Source of the DNA: Xanthobacteraceae bacterium
Lineage (GTDB): Bacteria; Pseudomonadota; Alphaproteobacteria; Rhizobiales; Xanthobacteraceae
Reading direction: 5' to 3'
NCBI GenBank assembly: GCA_023954195.1
Contig: JAMLIK010000001.1
Coordinates: 930,001-994,000 of the forward strand
DNA: 64,000 nucleotides
A model generated the notes under the pieces. That model searched no databases. It saw only the letters and a program-made list of their open reading frames with translations, and was not told where the DNA came from. A program made the translations under genes and the position numbers. Shown piece after piece: positions 26,991 through 36,631 of this stretch (the stretch's first letter is position 1; each line of letters starts with the position of its first letter).

Positions 26991-27712
26991 GCGCGCCGCT
27001 GCTCGATGTGCGCGACCTCAGCGTCGCCTATGGCCGCGCCGAGGTGGTTCACAACGTCTCGATCCAGGTGACGCAGGGCGCGCTGGTGACGGTGATCGGC
27101 GCCAACGGCGCCGGCAAGACCACGCTGCTTAACGCGCTGATGGGACTCCTGGGCGCGCGCGGCGCGATCACGTTTCGCGGCCGGCCGATCGCGAACGTCC
27201 CTCTGGAAGCCCGCGTGCAGCAGGGCCTGTGCCTGGTGCCGGAGCGGCGCGAGTTGTTCGCCGACATGCCGGTGGAGGACAATCTCCTGCTCGGCGGCAT
27301 CCGCCGCTCGCGCGCCGAGCGTAACCAGACGCTGGAGCAGGTGTTTTCGCAATTCCCCCGGCTCAAGGAGCGCCGCCGGCAACTGGCCGGCACGCTGTCC
27401 GGCGGCGAGCGCCAGATGCTGGCGATGGGCCGCGCCTTGATGGCGCGCCCGACATTGCTGATGCTGGACGAGCCGAGCCTGGGGCTGGCGCCGCGCATCG
27501 TGCGCGACATCTTCCAGATTCTCACCGAACTGCGCGCCAGCGGCGTCTCGATCCTGCTGGTCGAGCAGAACGCCCGCGCGGCGTTGCAGGTCGCCGACTA
27601 CGCCTATGTCATGGAACTCGGCGCGATCACCACGCAGGGCTCGCCCGCCGAGATCGCGCAGGACAGCCGCTTGGTCGAAAGTTATCTCGGCCTCGGCGGC
27701 AACGACTACTAA
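26987..27712 (+). CDS. ABC transporter ATP-binding protein (LivF-like), second system
   Basis: 241 residues. Walker A GANGAGKTT, signature LSGGERQMLAMGRAL, Walker B LLMLDEPSLGLAP and the LivF-type LLVEQNARAAL are all present. It forms the ATPase heterodimer with the ATPase half of the fused protein upstream. Start codon ATG at 26987 overlaps the previous stop (ATGA). Confidence 0.93.
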   Translation: MSAPLLDVRDLSVAYGRAEVVHNVSIQVTQGALVTVIGANGAGKTTLLNALMGLLGARGAITFRGRPIANVPLEARVQQGLCLVPERRELFADMPVEDNLLLGGIRRSRAERNQTLEQVFSQFPRLKERRRQLAGTLSGGERQMLAMGRALMARPTLLMLDEPSLGLAPRIVRDIFQILTELRASGVSILLVEQNARAALQVADYAYVMELGAITTQGSPAEIAQDSRLVESYLGLGGNDY

Positions 27713-27741
27713 ACTCGTCAAAACACCCAAGGGAGGACGTC

Positions 27742-28890
27742 ATGCTATCAACGAAAACCTGGCTCATCGCACTGGCGACGGTGGCGCTCACCGCCGGCAG
27801 CGCGCACGCGCAGCTCAAGGTCGGCATCACCATGAGCGCATCCGGCCCCGGCGCGGCGCTGGGACAGCCGCAGAGCAAGACCGTGCCGATCCTGCCCAAG
27901 GAGATCGCCGGGCAGAAGGTCACCTATATCGCGCTCGACGACGAGTCCGATCCGACCAAGGCGGCGCAGAACGCCCGCAAGCTGATCTCGGAGGAAAAGG
28001 TCGACGTGCTGGTCGGCTCGTCGCTGACCCCGGTGTCGCTGCCGCTGATCGACATCGCCGCCGAGTCCAAGACGCCGCTGCTGACGCTCGCCGCCGCCGC
28101 CGTGCTGGTGTCGCCGATGGACGACAAGAAGAAGTGGGTGTTCAAGGTGGTGCCGAACGACGACATCATGGCGAGGGCGATCCTCAAGCACATCGCCAAG
28201 ACCGGCGCCAAGAAGCTCGGCTATATCGGCTTCTCCGACGGCTACGGCGAGGGCTACTACAACGTGCTGAAGGCGGAGGCGCCGAAGGCCGGCATCGAGC
28301 TGACCACGCACGAGGTCTATGCGCGCGGCGACGCCAGCGTCACCGGACAGGTGCTGAAGATCATCGCCTCGAAGCCCGATGCGGTGTTCATCGCCGCCGC
28401 CGGCACGCCCGCGGTGCTGCCGCAGAAGGCGTTGCGCGAGCGCGGCTACAAGGGGCCGATCTATCAGACCCACGGCGTCGCCACCAACGAGTTCATCAAG
28501 CTCGGCGGCAAGGACGTCGAGGGCGCGGAGTACACCGGCGAAGCCTTCACCGTCGTCGACGATCTGCCGAAGGACAGCCCGTTCCGTCCCGCGCCGGAAA
28601 AATTCATCGCCGCCTACAAGGCCCTGCACAAGGAGGAGCCGGCGGCGTTCGGCGCGCACCTGTGGGATTCGATGGTGCTGGTGGAAAACGCCATGCCGGC
28701 CGCGCTTAAGGCCGGCAAGCCGGGCACGCCGGAATTCCGCGCCGCGCTGCGCGAGGCGCTGGAGAACGGCAAGCAGATCTACCTCAACAACGGCCTGTCG
28801 AACATGAGCCCGACCGACCACAACGGCTATGACGAGCGTTCGGCGTTCCTGATTAAGGTCGAGAACGGCAAGTTCCGGCTCGCCAAATGA
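27742..28890 (+). CDS. Periplasmic substrate-binding protein, second Liv-type system
   Basis: 382 residues. Sec signal peptide MLSTKTWLIALATVALTAGS, cleavage after AHA, then QLKVGITMSASGPGAALG. Type I periplasmic binding fold. Strong ribosome site AAGGGAGGACGTC before the ATG. It lies 29 bases after LivF and ends the operon; a high-affinity binding protein in last place with its own strong ribosome site is common in these systems. The ligand is unknown; the porin and the long LivH point to an aromatic or dicarboxylic acid rather than leucine (inference). Confidence 0.9.
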   Translation: MLSTKTWLIALATVALTAGSAHAQLKVGITMSASGPGAALGQPQSKTVPILPKEIAGQKVTYIALDDESDPTKAAQNARKLISEEKVDVLVGSSLTPVSLPLIDIAAESKTPLLTLAAAAVLVSPMDDKKKWVFKVVPNDDIMARAILKHIAKTGAKKLGYIGFSDGYGEGYYNVLKAEAPKAGIELTTHEVYARGDASVTGQVLKIIASKPDAVFIAAAGTPAVLPQKALRERGYKGPIYQTHGVATNEFIKLGGKDVEGAEYTGEAFTVVDDLPKDSPFRPAPEKFIAAYKALHKEEPAAFGAHLWDSMVLVENAMPAALKAGKPGTPEFRAALREALENGKQIYLNNGLSNMSPTDHNGYDERSAFLIKVENGKFRLAK

Positions 28891-28892
28891 AT

Positions 28893-29027
28893 GATCGTGT
28901 CCCGGGCGCGATGCAGCGTGGAACGCTGCGTCGCAGAACCGGGACCGTCGCAAATGCTGTCGCTGGAACGGCCCCGGTTCTGCGCAGCGTCACTTCGTGC
29001 CGCGGCGCGCCCGGAGCACGGAGCCAA
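28893..29027. repeat. Dispersed repeat family A, copy 2
   Basis: GTGTCCCGGGCGCGATGCAG ... CGCGCCCGGAGCACGGAG closely matches the interior of the element at 13958-14145, without its terminal CAGG(C/T)(A/T)GTTGAAAA arms. It starts two bases after the binding-protein stop and makes up much of the 308-base gap up to the CDF gene. The rest of the gap (29028-29198) shows nothing except a plain leader. The large hairpin could act as the operon's 3' structure. Confidence 0.75.
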
Positions 29028-29198
29028 TGTCGCAGCCCGCTCATGCGCGGCGACCACGTCCGCCCCCTCGGGGCGGACGTTTTGTTTTACCGCTGTTTGA
29101 AGTCGGACTAATTCGCATCTGCAATTGGCGTCAAAATACCGTGCGCATCCCCCGGCTTCGCTTTGAGGTCGACCGCCGAGGCTGCTAAACCGCGCCCC

Positions 29199-30578
29199 AT
29201 GAACCAGCACGTCCAAAACGTAAAAACCCGCGTCGCCGCGATCTCGGTGGTGGCGAGCGCGACGATGGCCGCAGTGAAGTTCGCGGTCGGCGTCGCGATC
29301 GGCAGCCTCGCGCTGATTTCCGAGGCGCTGCACAGTTCCGTCGATCTCGTCGCCACCGTCATCACCTGGATCGTGGTGCGGTTTTCCGACCGGCCGGCCG
29401 ACGAGGAACATCACTACGGCCACGGCAAATTCGAAAGCCTGTCGGCGCTCGGCGTGATCGCGCTGCTCTACGTGCTGGCGGGCGGCATTCTGGTGACCGC
29501 CTACAGCCACCTGCGCGACGGCGTCGCGCCCACGACGATCTCGGCGATCCCGTTCGTGGTGCTGCTGGTCGACATCGCCGTCAACCTGTGGCGCGCGCGG
29601 GCGCTGCATCGGGTCGCGCGCGATACCCAGAGCCAGGCGCTCGCCGCCGACGCGCTGCATTTCGCCTCCGACGTGATGGGTTCGGTGGCGGTGATTATCG
29701 GGCTCGGACTCGCCGCGCTGGGTTTCTGGTGGGGCGACGCCGTCGCCGCCATCGCCATCGCCATCGCCATCTCGGTGCTCGGCCTGCGGCTCGGCCGCTC
29801 GACCGTCGAGACCTTGCTCGACCGCGCGCCGGAAGGCGTCGCCGACCAGGTCCGCGCGGCGATCCTCGCGGTGCCCGGCGTGATCGGCGTGGAGCGGCTG
29901 CGCGCGCGCATGGTCGGCCCGACCTATTTCATCGACGCCGACGTCCAGGTGCCGCGCACCTATCCGATCGACCGCGTCGACGCCATCAAGCGCGCGGCGC
30001 AGGATGCGGTGAGCGCCGCGCTCGGCGACGCCGATCTCAGCTTCACCGCGCTGCCGGTGGCGCGTGACAACGAAACGGTGCGCGACCGGATCATGGTGAT
30101 CGCGCGCAACGCCGCGCTCGCCATCCATCACGTCACGGTCCACGACCTCGGCGAGCGGCTGACCGTCAGCATCGATCTCGAAGTCGACGGCGAACTCGAT
30201 CTCGCCAAGGCGCACGACATCGCGCAAGACCTTGAGCAAAGCATTCGCGACGAGTTCGGCGCCGACGTCGAGGTCGACACCCACATCGAGCCGCTGGAGC
30301 CGGAAGCACCGACCGGCACCGACGCTCCCGCCGGCCGCGTCGCGGAAATCGCGGCCGCGCTGTCGGGCTTCGCGGCGGAGCGCGGCATCCACGATATTCA
30401 CAACGTGCGCGTGCGCGACACCGACACCGGACAGATCGTCAATTTCCACTGCCGCGCCGCGCCGACCATGAGCGTGACGCGGGTCCACGAAGCCGTCGAC
30501 GACATCGAGCGCGCCTTGCGTCGCCTCGATCCGACCGTGAAGCGCGTCATCAGCCACGCCGAACCGACGCGCGCGTAG
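29199..30578 (+). CDS. Cation diffusion facilitator (CDF) metal exporter with three C-terminal repeats
   Basis: 459 residues. Residues 1-200 are the six-helix CDF core. The metal site is given by HSSVD in helix 2 and HFASD in helix 5, the HxxxD/HxxxD form usual for zinc/cadmium carriers. It works as an inner-membrane metal/proton antiporter. The cytoplasmic part is much longer than the single domain of FieF: three ferredoxin-like units follow, starting near ADQVRAAILAVPGVIGVE, ETVRDRIMVIARNAALAIHH, and AEIAAALSGFAAERGIHDIH, each about 80 residues with a His-containing turn. ATG 29199 was chosen, as the longer frame adds no family sequence. Confidence 0.88.
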   Translation: MNQHVQNVKTRVAAISVVASATMAAVKFAVGVAIGSLALISEALHSSVDLVATVITWIVVRFSDRPADEEHHYGHGKFESLSALGVIALLYVLAGGILVTAYSHLRDGVAPTTISAIPFVVLLVDIAVNLWRARALHRVARDTQSQALAADALHFASDVMGSVAVIIGLGLAALGFWWGDAVAAIAIAIAISVLGLRLGRSTVETLLDRAPEGVADQVRAAILAVPGVIGVERLRARMVGPTYFIDADVQVPRTYPIDRVDAIKRAAQDAVSAALGDADLSFTALPVARDNETVRDRIMVIARNAALAIHHVTVHDLGERLTVSIDLEVDGELDLAKAHDIAQDLEQSIRDEFGADVEVDTHIEPLEPEAPTGTDAPAGRVAEIAAALSGFAAERGIHDIHNVRVRDTDTGQIVNFHCRAAPTMSVTRVHEAVDDIERALRRLDPTVKRVISHAEPTRA

Positions 30579-31119
30579 AGCGTCATTTTCCAGGGTTGAT
30601 ACACGCCCGCCCGCAACGCGGGAAACGTCATCCTCCGCGAAAGCGGAGGATCCAGTACGCCGTAGCGGATCAAATTTTCCACGCACTTTTTGCGGGTTAC
30701 TGGATCGTCCGCCTTCGCGGACGATGACGCCTCGTTGGGGTGTATGCTCCGCGGACAACGGCCCACGTTTCCGTTGAGACCGATCACGCGCCGGCTCATC
30801 GCCGCGCGTTCCCGTTTCGGACTCGATCGCGTCCGATCGCCGAGCGGAAAAGCATCGTTGGAGAAAGTTTTTTCGCGTTAACGATTCGTTGACTCTCGAC
30901 ACGTCGCGAAAACTGGATTCAAATCTCCTTGATTCGAGACAGCCGGGGGGCCGGCTCGATCCGGCGGAAACGGCGTCCGTTCGAGACATCCGGTGAGCAG
31001 ATTTGCGATCAACGGATCTGAATCTCGGCGTCGAACCGATCGCGTGAATGGGCGTAGCCGCCACTCGTCGCACGGCGCGTCGATGGCGGCATTCAGGGGA
31101 AATCCCGAGGGGCATGGGC
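30579..31119 (+). other. Gene-free region before the PAS sensor kinase
   Basis: About 540 bases. A family C repeat fills 30626-30729 (listed separately). The rest, 30730-31119, holds the leader of the kinase gene, with a more AT-rich patch near 30850-30940 (GAAAGTTTTTTCGCGTTAAC) that is the probable promoter area. No ORF or RNA gene recognised. Confidence 0.4.
30626..30729. repeat. Palindromic repeat family C, copy 1
   Basis: CGTCATCCTCCGCGAAAGCG then GAGGATCCAGTA ... TTACTGGATCGTCCGCCTTC then GCGGACGATGACG: two hairpin arms facing each other around an AT-rich centre. Same layout at 40738-40836 and 60926-61026. Confidence 0.75.
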
Positions 31120-33426
31120 ATGATGCGCGCGCGCACGCAAGGCGCATGCGTCCAATCCGATTCGATCAAGGGATTGGCGCAATCGATCGCGAAACCGGCC
31201 TATCACCGGCTGCTCAACGCCGAGCCGCTATTGTGCCGCGCGGTCCCGATCCTGATTATCGCGTTTCTGGTCACCATCTGCTTCGGCGCTTTCGTCCAGG
31301 TCACCGATCACGGCCGGCAAATGCAAGCCTCCGCCGAGCGCGACCTGACCGCGCTCGCCGATCTGCTCGCCGAGCGTCTCGACCGCAACCTCGCCGGACA
31401 ACCGTCGCCGCTGACGTCGTCACGTCTCAAGGAACTGCTGGCATCGCTGGTCCCGGCCTGGGGCCGCGTGGCGAACCGCTCGATCCAGATCGTCGGCGCG
31501 GATCGCCGTCCCGTCGCCGCCTTGCCGGCCGAGCGCCTCGGTGACAGCGCGCGCGAAAAACTCGCGGGCCTCGCCGCGACCGCGGAGACCGGGATCGGCC
31601 GGATCGACGGCGCCATTTTCACCACGCGCGCGCTCAAGGCGCTTCCTGGCCAGATCGTGATCGCGCAACCGCAGGGCTCGCTGCTGTGGCAATCCGACGC
31701 CGCGCTGGCGGTGACGTTGTCCGCCACCACCGGATTCGTCGTCCTCATTCTCGGCTTCGCGTTTCACTGGCAATCGACCCGCGCGCGCGAGGGTGACCTG
31801 ATTAACGACGCGGTGCGCGGGCGGATCGACACCGCGCTCAATCGCGGGCGCTGCGGGCTGTGGGATTGGGACCTGTCGCGCGGCCGCATCTTCTGGTCGC
31901 ACTCGATGTTCTCGATTCTCGGCCTCGCCGGCCGCAGCGACCTGCTGACCTTCGGCGAGGTCAACGCGCTGGTCCGCTCCGACGACATCGACCTGTACGA
32001 GATCGCCGACCTGCTCATCTCCGGCAAGATCAACCACATCGACCAGAGTTTTCGCATGCAGCATTCCGGCGGCCATTGGATCTGGCTGCGCGTGCGCTGC
32101 GAATTGAGCCACGGCGCGCGCGACGGCGGCCTGCATCTGATCGGCATCGCGGTCGACGTCACCGAGCAGAGAAGCCTGGCCGAACGCACCGTCGAGGCCG
32201 ACCTGCGGCTGCGCGACGCCATCGAAACCATTCCGGAATCCTTCGTGCTCTGGGACGCCGAGGACCGTCTCGTCCTCTGCAACTCGCACTTCCAGCGCCT
32301 GCACAAGCTGCCCGACACCGCGGTCGCGCCGGGAACGTCCTATGAAACGGTCTGCGAAGTCGGCCGGATGCCGCACATTCGCGCCCGGCTACCGGCCAAC
32401 GACGCGCGCGCCGCGGGCAGCCGCACCTTCGAGGCGCAGCTCGACGACGGCCGCTGGCTCAACGTCAGCGAGCGCCGCACCAAGGACGGCGGCTATGTGT
32501 CGGTCGGCACCGACATCACGCGGATCAAGGAACACGAGCAGAAACTGGTCGACAACGACCTGCGCCTGCGCGCCACCGTGACCGACCTGAAGCGATCGCG
32601 GACCACGCTGGAGCGGCAGGCGCTCGAACTCGTCGACCTCGCCCAGAAATACGCCCGCGAAAAGGACCGCGCCGAGGAAGCCAATCAGGCGAAATCAAAA
32701 TTTCTCGCCAACATGAGCCACGAGTTGCGCACGCCGCTCAACGCCATCATCGGCTTCTCCGAGATCATGGGCAGCGGCATGTTCGGAACGCTGGGTTCCG
32801 ACAAGTATCAGGAATACTGCCACGACATTCTCACCTCCGGGCATTACCTGCTGGAGGTCATCAACGACATTCTCGATATGTCGAAGATCGAGGCGGGACG
32901 GATGCAACTCGATCCCGAACCGCTCAATCTGGCCCAGACGCTTGCGGAATCGCTGCGCGTGGTCGCCGGCCGGGCGCAGGAGAAATGCCTGATGCTGGAT
33001 GCGGATTTCGACGATCACGTGCCGCTGGTGGCCGACCGCCGCGCGGTCAAGCAGATCGTCGTCAATCTTCTGTCCAACGCGGTCAAGTTCACGCCGGACG
33101 GCGGCCGGGTGATCGTCCGCAGCCGATCGGTCGACAACGCCATCGTGCTGATGATCGCGGACACCGGCATCGGCATCGCGCGGCAATCCATGCTCAAGCT
33201 CGGCCAGCCGTTCGAGCAGGTCGAGGGGCAGTTGACCAAGACCTATCAAGGCTCGGGACTGGGATTGGCGATCGCCAAGTCGCTGACCGGCCTGCACGGC
33301 GGCTCGATGCGGATGAAGTCGAAACCCGGCGTCGGCACGGTGATCGGCGTGACCCTGCCCCGCGACGGCCTCGCGACGCGACGGCCCGCGACCGTGGCGC
33401 GAGGCTCGCTGCGCGCGGCGGGGTGA
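31120..33426 (+). CDS. PAS-domain sensor histidine kinase (PleC/DivJ-like architecture)
   Basis: 768 residues from ATG 31120 (ATGs at 31114 and 31123 also possible; GAGGGGC lies best for 31120). Two membrane helices (PILIIAFLVTICFGAF and VTLSATTGFVVLILGFAFHW) bracket a periplasmic domain of about 140 residues. Then come a PAS domain (about 245-360), a second PAS-like domain (about 360-475), a coiled coil, and the HisKA domain with NMSHELRTPLNAIIGFSEI (phospho-His near 534). The HATPase domain has the N box NLLSNAVKFTP, the G1 box ADTGIGIA, and GSGLGLAI. No receiver domain, so it must pass phosphate to a separate regulator. It converges on glnE. Stimulus unknown. Confidence 0.88.
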   Translation: MMRARTQGACVQSDSIKGLAQSIAKPAYHRLLNAEPLLCRAVPILIIAFLVTICFGAFVQVTDHGRQMQASAERDLTALADLLAERLDRNLAGQPSPLTSSRLKELLASLVPAWGRVANRSIQIVGADRRPVAALPAERLGDSAREKLAGLAATAETGIGRIDGAIFTTRALKALPGQIVIAQPQGSLLWQSDAALAVTLSATTGFVVLILGFAFHWQSTRAREGDLINDAVRGRIDTALNRGRCGLWDWDLSRGRIFWSHSMFSILGLAGRSDLLTFGEVNALVRSDDIDLYEIADLLISGKINHIDQSFRMQHSGGHWIWLRVRCELSHGARDGGLHLIGIAVDVTEQRSLAERTVEADLRLRDAIETIPESFVLWDAEDRLVLCNSHFQRLHKLPDTAVAPGTSYETVCEVGRMPHIRARLPANDARAAGSRTFEAQLDDGRWLNVSERRTKDGGYVSVGTDITRIKEHEQKLVDNDLRLRATVTDLKRSRTTLERQALELVDLAQKYAREKDRAEEANQAKSKFLANMSHELRTPLNAIIGFSEIMGSGMFGTLGSDKYQEYCHDILTSGHYLLEVINDILDMSKIEAGRMQLDPEPLNLAQTLAESLRVVAGRAQEKCLMLDADFDDHVPLVADRRAVKQIVVNLLSNAVKFTPDGGRVIVRSRSVDNAIVLMIADTGIGIARQSMLKLGQPFEQVEGQLTKTYQGSGLGLAIAKSLTGLHGGSMRMKSKPGVGTVIGVTLPRDGLATRRPATVARGSLRAAG

Positions 33427-33497
33427 GGCGGGCTGCGCGCAGTCATCGCCATGCTTGCCAGACGTTGAACTTGTGCTCGGACTAACAACCCGAACAG

Positions 33498-33616
33498 CGT
33501 CGTCCCCGCGCAGGCGGGGACCCACAGCCCCTGGCGCTCGTCGTTAGGAATAACTCGCCCGGATGATGGAGCCGAAGCGCTGCGGCGTATGGGTCCCCGC
33601 CTGCGCGGGGACGACG
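33498..33616. repeat. Palindromic repeat family B, copy 1
   Basis: CGTCGTCCCCGCGCAGGCGG then GGACCCA ... TATGGGTCCCCGCCTGCGCG then GGGACGACG. Each end is a hairpin, and the ends are inverted relative to each other. It sits between the convergent PAS kinase and glnE genes. Related copies are at 56837-56956 and 58580-58699. Confidence 0.8.
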
Positions 33617-33664
33617 TTTTTCGTGCGGGAAATCCGCTCCCAAAACGAATAGCAAATCACACCC

Positions 33665-36631
33665 TCAACTCGTCTCGCCGACCAGCGCGAGAAAGACCGC
33701 TCGCACCTCCGCCTGGGTGTCGCGCACCCCGGCCTCCAGCGCCGAGAAATCCGGCGCGTCGCCGGCGCGCGTCATGATCCGCAGCAGGTCCTCCCCGGCG
33801 GTCGCGGGATCGAACTTGCCGCTGACGCAGAGCCGCAGGATTTGCGTCAGGTCGTGATACAGCCGCGCCGCCGGCCGCAGCACCTCGATGGTCGATTGCG
33901 GCAGGATGCCGAGGCGCGCCGCGTTCTCCAGCACCTGCACCGTGCCGACATTGAGGATTTCCGGCGTCTCGGCGGCATGAACCAGTTGCAGATATTGCGC
34001 GATGAATTCGATATCGACCATGCCGCCGGCGGCGTATTTGAGGTCCCAGATATCGTCCTCGCCCTTTTCCAGCGCGATGGCGCGGCGCATCTCGGCGACG
34101 TCGCTGGCGATGATGCGGCGGTCGCGCGGGCGCGTCAGCACCTCGCGGATGATGGCCTCGATTCTCGCGCGAAATTCCGGCGACGCCGAGATCACCCGCG
34201 CCCGCGTCAGCGCCATGTGCTCCCAGGTCCAGGCTTCGTGATCCTGATAGTCGGCGAACGAGTCGAGCCGCGACGCCACCGGCCCGGCGCGGCCGGAGGG
34301 GCGCAGCCGCATGTCGACGTCGTACAGCACGCCATAATTGGTGCGGGTGGTGAAGGCGCTGATGAGGCGCTGGGTAAAGCGGGCGAAATACTGGCTGCCT
34401 TGCAGCGACCGCGCGCCGTCGGATTCGGGATGGTCGTGATCGAAATCGTAGATCAGGATCAGGTCGAGGTCGGACGACGCCGTCATCTCGCGGCTGCCGA
34501 GCTTGCCCATCGCCAGAATGGCGGTCTCCTGGTCGCGCACGCGGCCGTGCTGGGCGACGAACTGCTTGGTCACCAGGTCGTGGACGGTTTGCACGATGCC
34601 CTCGGCGACGTCGGCGAAGGCGGTCGAGGCGTGTTGCGCCGACACCGTGCCGGAGAGGATGCGCGTGCCGATCAGGAACAGGCTTTCCTGGCCGAACAGC
34701 CGCAGCCGGTCGAGAAACTCCTCGTAGGAATCGGCGTCCGCCAGCGTCGCCGCCAGCCGCGCCGACAGTTCCTTGCGGTCCGGCATGGCGCCGAAGAAGC
34801 GCGGATCGATCAGGCCGTCCATCAGTTGCGGCTGGCGCGCCAGCATGGCGCCGAGACGCGGCGCGGCGCCGAGGATCAGCGCCACCAGCGCCACCAGATC
34901 GCTGTTCTGGCCGAGCAGCGAGATCAGCCGCCCGCCGCGTTGCAGGGCTTGCAGAAAACTGTCGAACGCGGTCACCGCGTCGTCGGGCTGTTCGGCATGC
35001 GCCAGCCCCTCGATCAGCGCGGGGACGAATTCCTCGAAGGCCCGCCGCGTCGCCTCCACCTTGAGCACGCGATAGTCGCCGGACATCCATTGCCGCACCG
35101 TCGAGGCCACCATCAGCGGCTTGGCGAAGCCGAGATCGGCGAGCCGCTTGACCACGCGCGGATCGTCCGGCCCGGCGCGGTAATCGACGTCGGGAAGTTT
35201 GGCGGTGCCCGCGGGGTCCCCCTCGAACAGCTTGCTGTAGTGTCCCTGCACGCAATTGAGATGCGCCAGAAGATCGCGGGCGAACGCCGCGCGGCTGTCG
35301 TAGCCGAAGAAGAACGCGAACCGCTCCACCGCATCGCGATCCTCGGGCAGCGCGTGGGTCTGCTCGTCGGCGATCATTTGCAGCCGGTGCTCGACGCGGC
35401 GCAGGAACCGGTAGGCGTCGCCCAGTTCGTCGCGCGCGGTGGGCGTGATCCAGTTGTTCGCCGCCAGCACGTCGAGCGTCTCCAGCGTCGGCCGCGTCCG
35501 CAATTCGGGATGCCGCCCGCCGGCGATCAACTGCTGGGTTTGCGCGAAAAACTCGATCTCGCGGATGCCGCCGCGCCCGACCTTGACGTTGTGGCCCTCG
35601 ACCGAAATCTCGCTCTGGCCGCGAAACGACTGCATCTGCCGCTTCATGCCGTGAACGTCGGCCAGCGCCGCGAAATCGAGATGCTTGCGCCAGACGAACG
35701 GCGCGATCTCCGCCACCAGCGCCTCGCCGGCGATCATATCGCCGGCGCAGGGCCGCGCCTTAATCATCGCGGCGCGCTCCCAGGTGCGGCCCTCGCGTTC
35801 GTAATAGCCGATCGCCGCCGCCGTCGAGATCGCCACCGGCGTCGAGGCCGGATCCGGCCGCAGCCGCAGGTCGACGCGAAACACGTAGCCGTCGCCGGTG
35901 CGCTGTTGCAGCATCCGCGACAGTCCCTGGGTGAGGCGCACGAAGAACGGCTGCGGCTCGATGTCGGGGGCGAGCGTCGGCGCCGCCAGATCGAAGAACA
36001 CGATCAGATCGACGTCGCTGGAATAGTTCAGTTCGCCCGCGCCCATCTTGCCCATGGCGAGAACAACGAGGCCGCTGCCCTCCTCCGGCCGGGCGGCGAC
36101 CGGCGGCAAGATCTTGCCGCGCGCCGCCTCCTGCAACAGCAGGAAGCGCAGCGCGCATTGCACCGAGGTGACCGCGAGGTCGGTCAGCGCCTGCGTCACG
36201 CGCATCACCGGCCAGACCCCGCCGATGTCGCACAGCGCGATCATCAGCGCCGCCTCCGCCTTCAGCCGGCGCAGCAGTTGCATCGCCTCGGCCTGGTCGG
36301 CGGCGACCGGCACATCGGCGGCGGCCTTGGCGATCAGGGCGGCGAAATGCGCATCCGGGTGGCACCGCAACAGCCGCACCAGGCGTCCGGCGTCGGCGCG
36401 CATCAGATCGAACAGATAGGGAGAGGCCTCGGCGATGCCGGCGAGCGAGGCGTGAGCAAGCGGGAATTGCCCGGCGATGGCCGTGATCGCGGCGGCCTCC
36501 TCCGGCGGCGCGTCGGCCAGCCAGTCCTTGAGGCGCCGTTCGGCGTCGGCCTCGGCGAACAGCACCGGACCGGTCACCATCCGGGCGGCCAGCGAGGTGA
36601 GATCCGCGTCATCCTTCGCGGAAAAATTCAT
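33665..36631 (-). CDS. glnE: Bifunctional glutamine synthetase adenylyltransferase/adenylyl-removing enzyme
   Basis: 988 residues, full length. It sets glutamine synthetase activity by adding AMP (high nitrogen) or removing it (low nitrogen), directed by PII proteins. Two nucleotidyltransferase domains are visible: the N-terminal adenylyl-removing domain with MGKMGAGELNYSSDVDLIVF (about 193-212) and the C-terminal adenylyltransferase domain with MGKLGSREMTASSDLDLILI (about 707-726), each with the paired catalytic aspartates. The central region binds PII. The start ATG overlaps the stop of the upstream histidine kinase gene (ATGA), so glnE is translationally coupled to a two-component system here. 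Confidence 0.97.
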   Translation of the reverse strand: MNFSAKDDADLTSLAARMVTGPVLFAEADAERRLKDWLADAPPEEAAAITAIAGQFPLAHASLAGIAEASPYLFDLMRADAGRLVRLLRCHPDAHFAALIAKAAADVPVAADQAEAMQLLRRLKAEAALMIALCDIGGVWPVMRVTQALTDLAVTSVQCALRFLLLQEAARGKILPPVAARPEEGSGLVVLAMGKMGAGELNYSSDVDLIVFFDLAAPTLAPDIEPQPFFVRLTQGLSRMLQQRTGDGYVFRVDLRLRPDPASTPVAISTAAAIGYYEREGRTWERAAMIKARPCAGDMIAGEALVAEIAPFVWRKHLDFAALADVHGMKRQMQSFRGQSEISVEGHNVKVGRGGIREIEFFAQTQQLIAGGRHPELRTRPTLETLDVLAANNWITPTARDELGDAYRFLRRVEHRLQMIADEQTHALPEDRDAVERFAFFFGYDSRAAFARDLLAHLNCVQGHYSKLFEGDPAGTAKLPDVDYRAGPDDPRVVKRLADLGFAKPLMVASTVRQWMSGDYRVLKVEATRRAFEEFVPALIEGLAHAEQPDDAVTAFDSFLQALQRGGRLISLLGQNSDLVALVALILGAAPRLGAMLARQPQLMDGLIDPRFFGAMPDRKELSARLAATLADADSYEEFLDRLRLFGQESLFLIGTRILSGTVSAQHASTAFADVAEGIVQTVHDLVTKQFVAQHGRVRDQETAILAMGKLGSREMTASSDLDLILIYDFDHDHPESDGARSLQGSQYFARFTQRLISAFTTRTNYGVLYDVDMRLRPSGRAGPVASRLDSFADYQDHEAWTWEHMALTRARVISASPEFRARIEAIIREVLTRPRDRRIIASDVAEMRRAIALEKGEDDIWDLKYAAGGMVDIEFIAQYLQLVHAAETPEILNVGTVQVLENAARLGILPQSTIEVLRPAARLYHDLTQILRLCVSGKFDPATAGEDLLRIMTRAGDAPDFSALEAGVRDTQAEVRAVFLALVGETS

